The notes under the pieces are model-generated. The model saw only the letters and a list, made by a program, of their open reading frames with translations. It did no database searches and had not been told where the DNA came from. From NCBI RefSeq assembly GCF_016698645.1, contig NZ_CP068047.1:372001-436000 (forward strand): DNA of 64,000 bases, written 5' to 3'. Shown here one piece after another: positions 47,490 to 57,914 of this stretch. The position numbers were made by a program, and so were the translations under genes. Each line of letters begins with the position of its first letter. Position 1 is the stretch's first letter. This DNA comes from Devosia oryziradicis (GTDB lineage Bacteria > Pseudomonadota > Alphaproteobacteria > Rhizobiales > Devosiaceae).

Positions 47490-48944
47490 CTATTCTTCGA
47501 GCATGCGCTTGAGCAGTTCGATCTCCTGCGCCAGTTCGACATCGTCCTTGATCATCTGCTCCACCTTGCGCACCGAATGGAGCACGGTGGTGTGGTCGCG
47601 GCCGCCGAAGCGCCGGCCGATTTCGGGCAGCGAGCGCGAGGTCAGCGCCTTGGCCAGGAACATGGCGATCTGGCGCGGGCGCACCACGTCGCGCGACCGG
47701 CGCGCCGAGAGCAGTTCGTTGCGCGGCACCTTGTAGTGGCGCGAGACGATCTTGAGGATGTCCTCGATGCGGACGCGACGGGCCTCGCGCGACCGGATCA
47801 GGTCACCCAGGGTCTTTTCGGCCAGCGGCACGGTGATCAGTTCACCGGTCAGCTGGTTGGCGGCGACCAGGCGGTTGACCGCGCCATCGAGGTCGCGGCC
47901 ATGGCTCACCACGGCGCGGGCGACATAGTCGATGACGGGGGCGGGGAAGTGCATGCCGTAGCGGGCGGCCGACTGCTCGGCGCGACGCTGCACGATGGCC
48001 TTGCGCAGATCGAGATCGAAGCCCGAGATCGGGACCACCAGACCCCCCGAAAGCCGCGAGCGAATGCGCTCGTCGAGCATTTCGAGATCGCGGGGCGGCG
48101 CATCGCCGGCCACGACCACCTGCTTGGCGCCGGTCAGGAGCGTCCCCAGCGTGTGTCCGAATTCGGTGGCCGACTTGCCCTGCAGGAACTGCATGTCGTC
48201 GATCAGCAGGAGGTCGACGCGGCGAAGCCAATCCTTGAAGCCGAGCGCGGACTGGCGCTGCACGGCGGCAATGAAATGGTACATGAAGTGGTCGGCCGTC
48301 AGATAGACGATGTTCTTGGTCGGATCGGCCTGCTGCACCTGGTGCGCGATGGCATTGAGCAGGTGCGACTTGCCCAGCCCGACGGTGGAATGGATATAGA
48401 CCGGATTGAAGGTCACGGTGTTGTTGGTGACCGCCTGGGCGATCTGCTTGGCCACGCCCAGCGCCATTTCATTGGCGTCGCCGGGGACGAAGCTGTCGAA
48501 GGTCATGCGCGGATCGATGGCGCTGCCGGCCAGGGCATCGCCCTTGGCGGCGGAATTGTCGCGCACCAGGCGCGGCTGGGAGACCTGCTGGGCAACCGGA
48601 GCGACGATGGGGCTGGCCGCTTCGCTGGGGGCGACCGGCTCGGCGGCCACCGGGGTCAGACGCGGACGGGCCTGGCCGTTGACGCGCAGCGTCACCTGGA
48701 TGCGCGACACCTCCTCGGCATCCTGGCGGAAGGCTTCCAGGATCCGGTCGGCATAGTTGGACTGCACCCATGAACAGAGGAAGCGGGTGGGGGCGCTCAG
48801 ATGCACCACGTCCTCGACGATCTCCTCGAGCTCGAGGCGGGCAAACCAGGAGGCAAACACATCCTCGCCGACCGCGGCCTTGAGACGGGCGCGCACCCTG
48901 GTCCAGAGTTCGCGCTGGCCTTCGGAAGCGTCGGAGGAAATCAT
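47490..48944 (-). CDS. dnaA: Chromosomal replication initiator DnaA
   Basis: 484 residues from ATG 48942-48944 ([14 protein letters not shown]), with AAAGGCG upstream; a Met 8 codons earlier is less well supported. Domain I is ~1-85, a variable Pro/Ala linker follows, then AAA+ domain III with [11 protein letters not shown]alker A and [11 protein letters not shown]alker B. Domain IV ends with [17 protein letters not shown], the DnaA-box recognition helix. It initiates replication at oriC. The 5' region contains GANTC sites that fit cell-cycle control by CcrM methylation. Confidence 0.97.
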   Translation of the reverse strand: MISSDASEGQRELWTRVRARLKAAVGEDVFASWFARLELEEIVEDVVHLSAPTRFLCSWVQSNYADRILEAFRQDAEEVSRIQVTLRVNGQARPRLTPVAAEPVAPSEAASPIVAPVAQQVSQPRLVRDNSAAKGDALAGSAIDPRMTFDSFVPGDANEMALGVAKQIAQAVTNNTVTFNPVYIHSTVGLGKSHLLNAIAHQVQQADPTKNIVYLTADHFMYHFIAAVQRQSALGFKDWLRRVDLLLIDDMQFLQGKSATEFGHTLGTLLTGAKQVVVAGDAPPRDLEMLDERIRSRLSGGLVVPISGFDLDLRKAIVQRRAEQSAARYGMHFPAPVIDYVARAVVSHGRDLDGAVNRLVAANQLTGELITVPLAEKTLGDLIRSREARRVRIEDILKIVSRHYKVPRNELLSARRSRDVVRPRQIAMFLAKALTSRSLPEIGRRFGGRDHTTVLHSVRKVEQMIKDDVELAQEIELLKRMLEE

Positions 48945-49288
48945 GACAGGTTTTTCGCCTTTGATCATCGGGAGTGAGGAAGAGGGATTGGTCTGGCTCC
49001 AATCGTCCCTTCCTGCGGTTACCTGTCGCATCATCGTGAATTGCCCCATTTCTGTTCGATCCGCCCGGCCCGCAAAGCTCGGACGGCGTTTGTCTGCCCT
49101 GATGTCGCCTGGTCGATGGAGGGAGATCCCCCGGCCATGGCTTCGCCGCCGGCGCCCGTTCGAGCGGACGCACTTTCTCGATCCGGTGCTTGCCACCGGC
49201 TTGAAAACCTAGTCTTGTCGTGAACCCGCCCCGGCTATGCCGAAGGGCTTTGATGAACCGCGACGGTCTCGATCGGACCGGCCGCTAA

Positions 49289-49304
49289 CCTTGCTGCCAA
49301 CACA
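49289..49304. repeat. 16-bp direct repeat, copy 1
   Basis: CCTTGCTGCCAACACA, repeated exactly at 49659-49674 in the same orientation, 370 bp apart, both in the dnaA upstream region. Confidence 0.8.
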
Positions 49305-49658
49305 ACCTCTACCGAATAAAACTTCCCCGGCCTTGTGCCGAAAAGCTGAAACCCAAGCCCCGAATTTGACCCCGTCGACCGCGCCTGAACACTCGTTTCT
49401 GGTGTCCATTTTCCCGGCTGACGAGATTACTTTAGAGGGACGATTTTGGCCCCGCAACCGTGGAATCTGTAAAATGGGGGCTTGACTCCGAGGATGTCAT
49501 TTTCGCCTTCCCAGCCCCGCCAAAGTCCCTCAAAGCAAGCGCCTGTGACTCAACGCAGATTCGAATCCTTAACCTCTACAACGGGGTAAAAATTTTATTT
49601 CCACGGCGCCCGGACTTTCCCGAAAAAGTCCGTAATGCCGCAAAGGGAAGAACCGCAC

Positions 49659-49674
49659 CCTTGCTGCCAACACA
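49659..49674. repeat. 16-bp direct repeat, copy 2
   Basis: Exact copy of the sequence at 49289-49304. It lies 38 bp upstream of the last GANTC site of the cluster. Confidence 0.8.
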
Positions 49675-49784
49675 CTGGCGGCAAAGAGAAAAACCCAATA
49701 TCGAGGATGCGGACTCACCTGTCACCGAAGCGTCACCGCGAAGACACGAAGCCGTCATCGCGGAAAACAATGCCCAACTACCAT

Positions 49785-49813
49785 AAAAAGAAAAAGGGCT
49801 CCCGCGGGAGCCC
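49785..49813 (-). terminator. Terminator after rpsT
   Basis: On the minus strand, GGGCTCCCGCGGGAGCCC hairpin followed by TTTTTCTTTTT. It ends the rpsT transcript before dnaA. Confidence 0.93.
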
Positions 49814-49862
49814 GTATTCATCGTTCTGGCGTCGTCCTTGCAGACGGGGCGCCGGGCAGCGA

Positions 49863-50129
49863 TCAGACGCTTAGCGCCTTGACGCGGCTGTTCAGGCGGC
49901 TGACCTTGCGGGCGGCCAGGTTGGCATGGACGATGCCCTTGGTCGCAGCGCGGTTGATCTCGGGCTCGGCAGCCTTGAGGGCAGCCATGGCAACAGCGTG
50001 ATCGCCGGCAACGATGGCTTCCTCGACCTTGCGGATGAAGGTGCGCACGCGCGAACGACGCGACTTGTTGACCGCGGTACGGGCAGCGATCTTGCGGGTA
50101 GCCTTCTTGGCTGACGGCGTATTGGCCAT
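49863..50129 (-). CDS. rpsT: 30S ribosomal protein S20
   Basis: 88 residues from [10 protein letters not shown] with AGAGGAC upstream. Highly basic, helical: [20 protein letters not shown] and [16 protein letters not shown]. Binds 16S rRNA in the small subunit. rpsT just upstream of dnaA is conserved in Hyphomicrobiales. Confidence 0.97.
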   Translation of the reverse strand: MANTPSAKKATRKIAARTAVNKSRRSRVRTFIRKVEEAIVAGDHAVAMAALKAAEPEINRAATKGIVHANLAARKVSRLNSRVKALSV

Positions 50130-50308
50130 AACGGTCCTCTTGGCGTCCAACCGGCCGTTTGCACGCGTGTCGCGCAGCAGGCGTCCGGGATGAAATGAAA
50201 TCGGCGGCAAACGACAGCCGCCAAGTTGCGCGGTCTATAGGGGAAGTCAGGGGGAGCGTCAACTGGATTCAGGGGGGGGTGGGCACGCAGCCGCCGCAAC
50301 CTCCGCGC

Positions 50309-50412
50309 GGCACCTCCTCCTCGACGGGGGAGGTTGGGAGGGGGTGTCGAGAGCCCGAATATCGGGGCCAAACCCCCAACCCTTGATCCCTCCCCGCAAG
50401 GGGGAGGGTGTC
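50309..50412. repeat. Palindromic repeats, family A-like (copy 5)
   Basis: CCTCCTCGACGGGGGAGG-type hairpin, then CCCTCCCC-gcaa-GGGGGAGGG at 50389-50409. They fill the gap between mutM and rpsT (50130-50422), where no gene is seen. Confidence 0.65.
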
Positions 50413-50422
50413 GACTGCAAAT

Positions 50423-51310
50423 TCAAGGCGCCTTCTGGCACACCGGGCAGAAAAACGTCGACCGCCCCGACTGCACGATCCTCTCTACCGTCCCCTTGCA
50501 CAGCGGCGTCGGGCAGGGCTCGCCTTCCCGGTCATAGACGGCAAAACGGTGCTGGAAATAGCCCGAGCCGCCTTCTGCGTTGCGGAAGTCGCGCAGGGTG
50601 GAGCCGCCCACCTCGATGGCTTCGACCAGCACCTGCCGCACCGCGTGGGCCAGGTCTTCCAGCGCCGCCTTGGGCTTTCCCCTCGCCGTTACCAGCGTGC
50701 CTGACAGGACCGTGGGGAGGATATGGCTGCGATGCAGCGCCTCGGCGACATAGATATTGCCCAGACCCGCGACGACGCGCTGGTCGAGGAGGGCAGCCTT
50801 GATCGGCGCCTTCTTGCCCTTGAAGGCAGCGGCCATTTCCTCGGCATTGAAGTCATTGCCCAGCGGCTCGGGACCGAGACCGGCAAGATAGGGGCTCTGG
50901 GCCACATCGGCATAGAGGTCGATGAAGCCGAAGCGACGCGGATCGGCATAGATCAGGTGGCTCTTGCCGTGCTCGGGATGGGAAATGTCCCACACCATGT
51001 GATCATGCTTGGGCTCGGTACCCGGCTCGTAATAGCGGGGCGGCTTGTCGATGCCGTGTTCGGCGAAGCGCCAAGAGCCGGTCATGCCCAGGTGGCTAAG
51101 CAGGGTCTTGCCGCTCGAGAGCAGGATCAGCAGGTACTTGGCGCGGCGGCCGACCGAGACAATGGTCTGCCCTTCCAGCGCCGGCTTGAGCCCCTCCGGA
51201 AAAGGGAAGCGGAGATCCTGGCGGTTGAGCGTCACCTTGTCGATACGCGCACCGACCAGCCAGGGCTCGAGGCCGCGGCGGACGGTTTCGACCTCGGGCA
51301 GTTCGGGCAT
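50423..51310 (-). CDS. mutM: Formamidopyrimidine-DNA glycosylase (Fpg/MutM)
   Basis: 295 residues beginning [18 protein letters not shown] (Pro and Glu at positions 2-3 after Met removal are catalytic). H2TH region [16 protein letters not shown], and the C-terminal zinc finger with CPTPLCKGT ... FCPVCQ (four Cys). It removes 8-oxoguanine and cuts at the resulting site. Divergent from ubiE, with about 115 nt between. Confidence 0.96.
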   Translation of the reverse strand: MPELPEVETVRRGLEPWLVGARIDKVTLNRQDLRFPFPEGLKPALEGQTIVSVGRRAKYLLILLSSGKTLLSHLGMTGSWRFAEHGIDKPPRYYEPGTEPKHDHMVWDISHPEHGKSHLIYADPRRFGFIDLYADVAQSPYLAGLGPEPLGNDFNAEEMAAAFKGKKAPIKAALLDQRVVAGLGNIYVAEALHRSHILPTVLSGTLVTARGKPKAALEDLAHAVRQVLVEAIEVGGSTLRDFRNAEGGSGYFQHRFAVYDREGEPCPTPLCKGTVERIVQSGRSTFFCPVCQKAP

Positions 51311-51426
51311 GGTTGTCGCCTCTTTACCTGCGCGGCTTTGTGCCATGGCAAAGCCGGATTGGGTTGAATATGGTGCGCGCGATGCAAAACCGATCGCATC
51401 CATACAAAATGGACAGGGCCACCGCC

Positions 51427-52191
51427 ATGACCGACGCGCAAGAGACCACGCATTTCGGCGAGAAAATCGTGGCCATGGATGCCAAGCAGGACATGGTCAA
51501 TGCCGTGTTCCATGGCGTCGCCGACCGCTATGACCTGATGAACGACCTGATGAGCGCCGGCGTGCATCGCCTCTGGAAGGACGCCATGGTCCAGGAACTG
51601 GCGCCGCCCAAATCCGGCGCGCGGCCCTATCGGGTGCTCGACATGGCCGGGGGCACCGGCGATATCGCCGAGCGGATCATCAATGCCTCGGTGGGCTATG
51701 CCGAAGTCGTGGTCTCGGACATCAATTCGGACATGCTGCGGGTGGGGGCCGACCGGTCCAAGCGCTGGCGCTATCCGGCTCAGGCCAGTTTCGTCGAGGC
51801 CAATGCCGAAGAGCTGCCCTTCCCCGACAACAGCTTCGACGCCTATACGATCGCCTTCGGCATCCGCAACGTGCCGCGCATCCAGAAGGCGCTCAACGAA
51901 GCCCATCGCGTGCTCAAGCGCGGCGGCCGCATCCTGGTGCTGGAATTTTCGCAGGTCGACGTGCCGGGCTTCGACGCCGTCTACAAGCTCTATTCGGACC
52001 GCGTCATTCCACCGATGGGCAAGCTGGTGACGGGCGATGCGCAGCCCTACCAGTATTTCATCGAGTCGATCCGCAAATTCCCGGCGCCCCCCGCTTTCGA
52101 GGGCATGCTGGGCCAGGCCGGCTTCAAGCGCGTCAAGCACACCAGCATGACGGGCAATATCGCCACGCTGTTCTCCGGGTGGAAGATTTAG
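51427..52191 (+). CDS. ubiE: Ubiquinone/menaquinone biosynthesis C-methyltransferase UbiE
   Basis: 254 residues from ATG 51427 with AGGG at 8 nt; a Met 6 codons earlier lacks a ribosome site. SAM-dependent methyltransferase: [36 protein letters not shown] (motif I) and [17 protein letters not shown]. It methylates the demethyl-quinone ring. Followed by ubiB after 4 nt. Confidence 0.96.
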   Translation: MTDAQETTHFGEKIVAMDAKQDMVNAVFHGVADRYDLMNDLMSAGVHRLWKDAMVQELAPPKSGARPYRVLDMAGGTGDIAERIINASVGYAEVVVSDINSDMLRVGADRSKRWRYPAQASFVEANAEELPFPDNSFDAYTIAFGIRNVPRIQKALNEAHRVLKRGGRILVLEFSQVDVPGFDAVYKLYSDRVIPPMGKLVTGDAQPYQYFIESIRKFPAPPAFEGMLGQAGFKRVKHTSMTGNIATLFSGWKI

Positions 52192-52195
52192 CCCG

Positions 52196-53752
52196 ATGAC
52201 CCTCTCCGCCTATTTCCGCCTGATCCGGGCCGGCTATGTGCTGGCCCGCGAGGGGGCGTTGTCGATCCCGGGGGAACTGCCGCCGGCGCTAGCACCGCTG
52301 CGCCTGGGCATCTGGCTGGGGCGGCTGGTGGAGCGGCCGAGCGTGCGTCGGACGGGCCATGTCGAACGCCTCAACAAGGCGCTCAACCGGCTCGGGCCCA
52401 CCTATGTCAAGTTCGGCCAGACGCTGGCGACGCGCCCCGACGTGGTAGGGGCACAGATCGCCAATGACTTGGCGGGCCTTCAGGACAAGATGGAGCCGTT
52501 CGACCCGGCTTTGGTGCCCGGCATTCTCGCCGCGGCGCTGGGCGGCAAGGCGAGCGAGCTGACCGAGCTTTCGCCGCCGGTGGCGGCAGCATCGATCGCC
52601 CAGGTGCACAAGGCGCGCCTGAGGCCGGCAACCGGCCTGCCGCGCACGGTCGCGGTCAAAGTGCTGCGGCCCGGCGTCGAGACGCGCTTCCGCTCCGATA
52701 TCGAGAGCTTCTATGCTGCGGCGCGGCTGGCCGAGGGGCTGGTGCGCTCGACGCGCCGGCTGCGTCCGACCGAGGTCGTCGAGACCCTCGATCGCTCGGC
52801 AAGGCTGGAGCTGGACCTGCGGCTCGAGGCGGCGTCGATTTCCGAGATGGCCGAGAACATCAAGGATGATACCGGCTTCATCATCCCCACGGTCAGCTGG
52901 GACCATGTGGCGCAGAATGTGCTGACCACCAGTTGGGTCGATGGCATTCCCATCCGCGACCATGCGGCGCTGGATGCGGCCGGGGTCGATCGCCGGGCGC
53001 TGGCAGCCAAGCTGCTGCAGAGTTTCCTCCGGCACGCCATCCGCGACGGCTTCTTCCATGCCGACATGCATCCGGGCAACCTGTTCGCCGATCCGAAAAC
53101 CGGGGACGTCGTGGCGGTGGATTTCGGCATCATGGGCCGCATCAACCGCAAGGAGCGGCGCTTCCTGGCCGACATCCTCTACGGCTTCATCACCCGCAAC
53201 TACCGGCTGGTGGCCGAGCGCCATTTCGATATCGGCTATGTGCCCAAGGACCAGTCGGTGGACGATTTCGCCCTGGCAATCCGCTCCATCGGCGAGCCGC
53301 TGCATGGCCGGACGGCGGCCGATATTTCCATGGCCAAGGTGCTCGGGCAGCTGTTCGCCATTACCGACCTCTTCTCCATGCAGACGCGACCCGAACTGGT
53401 GCTGCTGCAGAAGTCCATGGTGTTGGTCGAGGGCGTTGCCCGCGCGCTCGATCCGGACCTCGACATCTGGACCGTGGCGGAACCCGTGGTGGCCGACTGG
53501 CTGCGCAAGGAGGCCGGGCCGATGGGCCGAATCGATGACCTCAAGGACCATTTCAAGGTTGCGGCGGAAGCCGCCGGACGCCTGCCGGTGATCGTCGCAC
53601 AGGCCGAGCTGGCGCTGTCCGACTACCATGCCGGCAAGATGCGGCCGCGCCGGGATCGGCTGATGCGCTGGGCACTTCTTGGGCTGATCGGCGTTACCGG
53701 CCTGACCATGCTGACCTTGCTCTATCGCCTGCTGACGATGCCCTCCTGGTAA
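52196..53752 (+). CDS. ubiB: UbiB, ubiquinone biosynthesis ATPase/kinase-like protein
   Basis: 518 residues. Atypical protein-kinase-like UbiB/COQ8 family: signature [14 protein letters not shown] (KxGQ), [11 protein letters not shown] (the Ala-rich loop), [11 protein letters not shown] and VDFGIMGRI. One C-terminal membrane helix (~490-512, [21 protein letters not shown] region) anchors it. Supports quinone assembly at the membrane. Co-transcribed with ubiE. Confidence 0.95.
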   Translation: MTLSAYFRLIRAGYVLAREGALSIPGELPPALAPLRLGIWLGRLVERPSVRRTGHVERLNKALNRLGPTYVKFGQTLATRPDVVGAQIANDLAGLQDKMEPFDPALVPGILAAALGGKASELTELSPPVAAASIAQVHKARLRPATGLPRTVAVKVLRPGVETRFRSDIESFYAAARLAEGLVRSTRRLRPTEVVETLDRSARLELDLRLEAASISEMAENIKDDTGFIIPTVSWDHVAQNVLTTSWVDGIPIRDHAALDAAGVDRRALAAKLLQSFLRHAIRDGFFHADMHPGNLFADPKTGDVVAVDFGIMGRINRKERRFLADILYGFITRNYRLVAERHFDIGYVPKDQSVDDFALAIRSIGEPLHGRTAADISMAKVLGQLFAITDLFSMQTRPELVLLQKSMVLVEGVARALDPDLDIWTVAEPVVADWLRKEAGPMGRIDDLKDHFKVAAEAAGRLPVIVAQAELALSDYHAGKMRPRRDRLMRWALLGLIGVTGLTMLTLLYRLLTMPSW

Positions 53753-53856
53753 GGAGCCGCTTGCCGTTTCAATGGCTTAGCCATAGATTGCGGCGCAACG
53801 GCCTCGCCTGCGGCATGGCCTTGAGCTTGGCGACAAGCGACGGAGGCGTCCGTTCC

Positions 53857-54315
53857 ATGGTCGGTAGCATAGCCATAAAGCTGGTCTGGCTCGCCCATGG
53901 CGAGGGCCTGGCCCTGCCCCGGCAGCAGACTCCGGGCTCGGCCGGACTTGACCTGATGGCGGCCCTGGGCCCCGATGAGGTGATCGAGATCACCCCAGGC
54001 GGCGTTGCCATGATCCCCACCGGTTTTGCCATCGCATTGCCACTGGGCTACGAGGCGCAGATCCGCCCGCGATCGGGGCTGGCGGCCAGGCACGGCGTTA
54101 CCGTGCTCAATTCGCCCGGCACCGTGGATCCGGACTATCGGGGCGAGGTCAAGGTCATGCTGATCAACCATGGGTCTGCGCCCTTTGCGGTGCGCCGTGG
54201 CGAGCGCATTGCGCAAATGGTGGTGGCGCCGGTCAGCCAGGTGGTGTTCGAGGAAGTGGAGGGGCTTGATGAAACCGAACGCGGCATGGGCGGGCATGGC
54301 TCGACTGGGCGCTAG
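53857..54315 (+). CDS. dut: dUTP diphosphatase
   Basis: 152 residues from the ATG after GGAGG. All five dUTPase motifs are present: [42 protein letters not shown], and [11 protein letters not shown]. Trimeric enzyme making dUMP from dUTP. In many relatives coaBC lies between ubiB and dut; here only 104 nt of non-coding DNA separate them. Confidence 0.95.
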   Translation: MVGSIAIKLVWLAHGEGLALPRQQTPGSAGLDLMAALGPDEVIEITPGGVAMIPTGFAIALPLGYEAQIRPRSGLAARHGVTVLNSPGTVDPDYRGEVKVMLINHGSAPFAVRRGERIAQMVVAPVSQVVFEEVEGLDETERGMGGHGSTGR

Positions 54316-55012
54316 CGCGCTGGCGATCCTGGCGCTGGCAAGCCCGGCGCTGGCGGGCGACCGCGCGCTGATCGACATCATCGGCTATTCGGAAAGCGGG
54401 CAGTATTTCGCCTTCGAGGAGTTCGGCGTCCAGGACGGGTCGGGCTTTGCCTATTCGAGCATCTACATCATCGACCTGCACACCGACTCCTGGGTCGTGG
54501 GCTCGCCGTTCCGCGAACAGGCCGATGACGAGGGCGTGTCGCTGAGCCAGATCCGGGCGGAAGTGCAGCTACAGGCAGCGCCAGACCTGGCGGGTTTCGG
54601 CATCGACGTGCCGGCCGAATATGCGGCGCTGATCGGGGATGGCGCGCCCGGCACGGACGGGCAGGCGCTGCGCTTCGGCTCGCCCGGCTACGAACCCGGC
54701 AACGTGTCAGGCGATTACGAATTGCGGCTCACCACCTTTGCCACGACGGCAGCAGCGCCCTGCGCCGAATGGTTCTCGGTCGACCCCAAGGGCTACCAGT
54801 TGGTCGTGGCGGACGGGGACAGCGAGCGTCTCATCCATCGCGATGGCGCCCTGCCCCGCTCGCGCGGCTGTCCCGTCACTTACCGGCTCTACGGCGTGAC
54901 GCTGCCTTTCAATGCGGGCTCGGCGAGCGATGCGGTCGCGTTGATCTCGGTCTATCCCGGCGGTTTTGAAGGACCCAATCGCCGCTTCATCGCGGTGCCG
55001 CTTGGCCTCTGA
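54269..55012 (+). CDS. DUF2259 secreted protein
   Basis: 247 residues from the ATG preceded by GGAGGGG, overlapping the end of dut by 47 nt. Signal peptide around [21 protein letters not shown]. The mature part begins [23 protein letters not shown], the hallmark of DUF2259, and includes Cys in APCAEWF and RGCPVTY. A predicted periplasmic protein of unknown function; the translational overlap suggests coupling to dut. Confidence 0.87.
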   Translation: MKPNAAWAGMARLGASALAILALASPALAGDRALIDIIGYSESGQYFAFEEFGVQDGSGFAYSSIYIIDLHTDSWVVGSPFREQADDEGVSLSQIRAEVQLQAAPDLAGFGIDVPAEYAALIGDGAPGTDGQALRFGSPGYEPGNVSGDYELRLTTFATTAAAPCAEWFSVDPKGYQLVVADGDSERLIHRDGALPRSRGCPVTYRLYGVTLPFNAGSASDAVALISVYPGGFEGPNRRFIAVPLGL

Positions 55013-55775
55013 CCCGCTCTCGCCCGAGGAGACCCGCCGCTATGCCCGCCACCTGGTGCTCAAGGGCATGGGTGGCGCCGGCCAGCAGGCGCTCAAGCGG
55101 GCGCGGATGCTGGTGGTCGGCGCAGGCGGGTTGGGCAGCCCGGTCGTGGCCTATCTCGCCGGCGCGGGCGTGGGCAGGCTGGGCATTGTCGACCATGACA
55201 CGGTGTCGCTTTCCAACCTGCAGCGGCAGGTGATCCATACCGAGATCGGCGCCAGCAAGGCCGCCAGCGCTGGGCGCTTCGCCCACGCGCTCAACCCGCA
55301 TGTCGAGACCGTCGTTCATGCCCTCCGGCTCGAGGCCGGCAATGTCGCCGAACTGGTGGGCCGGTACGACCTGGTGCTCGATGGCACAGACAACCTCGCC
55401 ACGCGCCGCATCGTGGCCGCCAGTTGCCAGACCCTGGGCCTACCCCTGGTGTCGGGCGCGGTCTCGATGTTCGACGGCCAGGTGACCGTATTTGCTCCCG
55501 GCGGCCCGCACTTTGCCGATCTCTATCCCGACGAAGCCGATGATGCCGACCTGCCCAGTTGCGAGGCCACCGGCATTTTGGGGCCATTGACGGGCGTCAT
55601 CGGTACGCTGATGGCGATGGAAGCGATCAAGCTCATCACAGGGATCGGCGAGCCGTTGATCGGCCGGGTGCTGACTTATGACGGCAAGGGCGGAAGGTTC
55701 AGCGAGTTTTCGTACGAAGGGACTGGGCTTCCCTCCCAAATTCTCCCACCCACCAGCCGTCACCCTCGGGCTTGA
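55002..55775 (+). CDS. MoeB/ThiF/HesA family E1-like adenylyltransferase
   Basis: About 257 residues from TTG 55002, inside the end of the DUF2259 gene; TTG 54966 is an alternative. ATP site GAGGLGSPVVAYLAGAGVG, SNLQRQVIH, and DGTDN are clear. The Cys of PSCEATGILGPLTGVIG fits the MoeB catalytic Cys. The paired CxxC zinc ligands of MoeB are absent (GPHFADLYP where PCYRC is usual, and none at the C-terminus). The stop codon and last codons lie in a family B repeat, so the C-terminus may be altered. It would adenylate a ThiS/MoaD-type sulfur carrier. Confidence 0.85.
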   Translation: MASDPLSPEETRRYARHLVLKGMGGAGQQALKRARMLVVGAGGLGSPVVAYLAGAGVGRLGIVDHDTVSLSNLQRQVIHTEIGASKAASAGRFAHALNPHVETVVHALRLEAGNVAELVGRYDLVLDGTDNLATRRIVAASCQTLGLPLVSGAVSMFDGQVTVFAPGGPHFADLYPDEADDADLPSCEATGILGPLTGVIGTLMAMEAIKLITGIGEPLIGRVLTYDGKGGRFSEFSYEGTGLPSQILPPTSRHPRA

Positions 55776-55850
55776 CCCGAGGGCTCTTCACTTTCAGAAG
55801 CATCGGCAAAGTGCAGTGTCCTCGGGTCAAGCCCGAGGATGACGATCGAG
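55758..55850. repeat. Long palindromic repeat, family B (copy 2)
   Basis: GTCACCCTCGGGCTTGACC ... GGGCTCTTCACTT, then after about 25 nt ... CCTCGGGTCAAGCCCGAGGA and TGACGATCGAG. Same element as at 46129-46220 with the core inverted. It supplies the stop codon of the MoeB/ThiF gene and separates it from fabB. Confidence 0.85.
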
Positions 55851-55892
55851 TTTGGCGAGCCGCCCCGATCCCACCGGAGAGAGGGGTGGCAA

Positions 55893-57119
55893 TCAAGCGT
55901 CCGGATGCTTGAACACCAAGGCCGCGTTGGTGCCCCCGAAGCCGAAGGAGTTGGAGAGCACGACGCCCAGGTCGACATCGTCGCGGCGCTGGCGGAGGAT
56001 GGGCATGTCCTCGAAGGCGGGATCGAGCACCTCGATATTGGCGCTTTCGGCGATGAAGCGGTGCTTCATCATGAGGATCGAATAGATCGATTCATGGACG
56101 CCCGTGGCGCCCTGGCTGTGCCCGGTCAGCGACTTGGTGGCCGAAATGGGCGGGCACTTGTCCTCGTTGCCGAACAGCGCGCGGATCGCCTCGATTTCCT
56201 TGGCGTCGCCCACCGGTGTCGAGGTGGCATGCGGGTTGATGTAATCGACCTTCTGCCGCACGTTCTTGAGCGCCATGCGCATGCAGCGCTCGGCGCCTTC
56301 CCCTGATGGCGCGACCATGTCGAGCCCGTCGGAGGTGGCGCCATAGCCGATCAGTTCGGCCCAGATCCTGGCGCCGCGCGCCTTGGCATGTTCGTATTCC
56401 TCGAGCACAAGCACGCCCGCGCCACCGGAAATGACGAAACCGTCGCGCGCCGCATCGTAGCAGCGGCTGGCCTTTTCGGGCGTGCCGTTGAAGTCCGAGC
56501 TCATGGCGCCCATGGCGTCGAACAGGTCCGAAAGGGTCCAGTCGAGGTCCTCGTGACCGCCGGCAAAGACGATATCCTGCTTGCCCAGCATGATCTGTTC
56601 CATGGCATTGCCGATGCAATGCTTGGAGGTCGCGCAGGCGGCGGTGATGGTATAGTTGATGCCCTTGATGCCGAAGGGCGTGGCAAGCGTCGCCGAGGCG
56701 GTCGAGCCCATGGCCTTGGGCACGGCCAGCGGCCCGATGCGCTTGGGGCTGGTATTCTTGCGGGTGATGTCGGCGGCTTCGACGATGGTGCGGGTCGAGG
56801 CGCCGCCCGAACCCATGACGATGCCGGTCATGGGGTTGGAAATGTCGCTTTCCTCCAGGCCCGCATCGGCAATGGCCTGCTGCATGGCGAGGTAGTTCCA
56901 GGCCGCGCCCTTGCCCATGAAGCGGGTGACGCGCCGGTCGAGAATCTCGAATGGATCGAGCTGCGGGTCGCCCTTGACCTGCGAGCGGAAGCCGAGTTCG
57001 GCATAATCGGGGGCGGCGATGATGCCCGGCTTGGCTGCGCGCAGGCTCGCCGTGACCTCGTCCAGCGAATTGCCGATCGAGGAAATGATACCCATGCCGG
57101 TGACGACAACTCGTCTCAT
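55893..57119 (-). CDS. fabB: Beta-ketoacyl-ACP synthase I (FabB)
   Basis: 408 residues. Catalytic Cys in [14 protein letters not shown], His in [14 protein letters not shown] and His in [13 protein letters not shown] give the Cys-His-His triad. With FabA it commits chains to unsaturated fatty acid synthesis. It follows fabA by about 80 nt on the same strand. The fabI gene that often follows in this order is not present here. Confidence 0.96.
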   Translation of the reverse strand: MRRVVVTGMGIISSIGNSLDEVTASLRAAKPGIIAAPDYAELGFRSQVKGDPQLDPFEILDRRVTRFMGKGAAWNYLAMQQAIADAGLEESDISNPMTGIVMGSGGASTRTIVEAADITRKNTSPKRIGPLAVPKAMGSTASATLATPFGIKGINYTITAACATSKHCIGNAMEQIMLGKQDIVFAGGHEDLDWTLSDLFDAMGAMSSDFNGTPEKASRCYDAARDGFVISGGAGVLVLEEYEHAKARGARIWAELIGYGATSDGLDMVAPSGEGAERCMRMALKNVRQKVDYINPHATSTPVGDAKEIEAIRALFGNEDKCPPISATKSLTGHSQGATGVHESIYSILMMKHRFIAESANIEVLDPAFEDMPILRQRRDDVDLGVVLSNSFGFGGTNAALVFKHPDA

Positions 57120-57202
57120 CCTTGCCTCGCTCTAGTCTTGCTCGGGCGCCATTGGGTCGGCGCCTCTTATATGGTCACGGTCGGTCGGGCCGTTAAGGCC
57201 GC

Positions 57203-57733
57203 TCAGGCAACCTGCTCGGCCTTCATCTGGGCTTCGGTAAACAGGCCAACGCGCAGATTGGCCGCTTCGTAGATCACCTTTCCGTCAGCCTTGACCCAGC
57301 CATCGGCGATACCCAGCGTCAGCCGGCCCTTCATCACGCGCTTGAGGTCGATGCCATATTCGACCAGCTTGACGTCGTCGGTCACCTGGCCGGTGAACTT
57401 GATTTCGCCGCCCAAGGCCCGGCCGCGGCCGGGCTGGCCGATCCAGCTGAGGAAGAAGCCCGTCATCTGCCACACCGCGTCCAGACCCAGGCAGCCGGGC
57501 ATTACGGGGTCGCCGATGAAATGGCACTTGAAGAACCAGAGGTCCGGGTTGACGTCTAGCTCGGCCCGGACCTCGCCCTTGCCATGGGCGCCGCCGGTTT
57601 CCGAAATGGAAGTGATGCGGTCGAACATCAGCATGGGCGGGGCCGGCAAACGGGCATCGCCCTGGCCAGGCAGTTCGCCCCGGCCGTGGGCCAGCAGTTC
57701 TTCATACCCAAATGCGCTCTGCCGTTCGGCCAT
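57203..57733 (-). CDS. fabA: 3-hydroxydecanoyl-ACP dehydratase/isomerase (FabA)
   Basis: 176 residues. Hot-dog fold with the active His in [19 protein letters not shown] and Asp in [12 protein letters not shown]. It introduces the cis double bond at C10. It is divergent from irr, a conserved arrangement in Hyphomicrobiales. Confidence 0.96.
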   Translation of the reverse strand: MAERQSAFGYEELLAHGRGELPGQGDARLPAPPMLMFDRITSISETGGAHGKGEVRAELDVNPDLWFFKCHFIGDPVMPGCLGLDAVWQMTGFFLSWIGQPGRGRALGGEIKFTGQVTDDVKLVEYGIDLKRVMKGRLTLGIADGWVKADGKVIYEAANLRVGLFTEAQMKAEQVA

Positions 57734-57914
57734 GCCTGATACCTCTGAGAACCTTCATTCGTCTCGTATAGGCGCATACCAGAGGGGTCAAGTCAGCCCC
57801 TCGTTGACCATTGCGGCCACAAACAGGGCCGCGGCGGCACTGCCGCTTGTGCGATTTTTCGACCATGGCTATAAGGAACCCCGCATTATCAGGCCTTTCC
57901 TCGACAAGGACCCA

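Larger units (their letters stand above)
48945..49784. promoter_or_regulatory. dnaA upstream region with GANTC cluster; gene-free
   Basis: 840 bp between dnaA and the rpsT terminator, with no convincing gene. It holds six GANTC sites within 254 bp (49463, 49484, 49546, 49557, 49563, 49712; about one expected by chance), and none between 48945 and 49460. It also holds an AT-rich run around 49587-49602, and the palindrome CGGACTT / AAGTCCG (49611-49632). A direct repeat of 16 bp is listed separately. The dnaA promoter must lie here. Confidence 0.65.

Noticed and set aside
48945..49784. Chromosomal origin with DnaA boxes
   Set aside because: No convincing TTATCCACA-type boxes were seen by eye in this region, so only regulatory signals are claimed; a computed box scan and GC skew would decide.
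57734..57914. Irr-binding ICE motif between fabA and irr
   Set aside because: GAACCTTC near 57754 has arms resembling the motif but a spacing of 2 instead of 3 and poor flanks.
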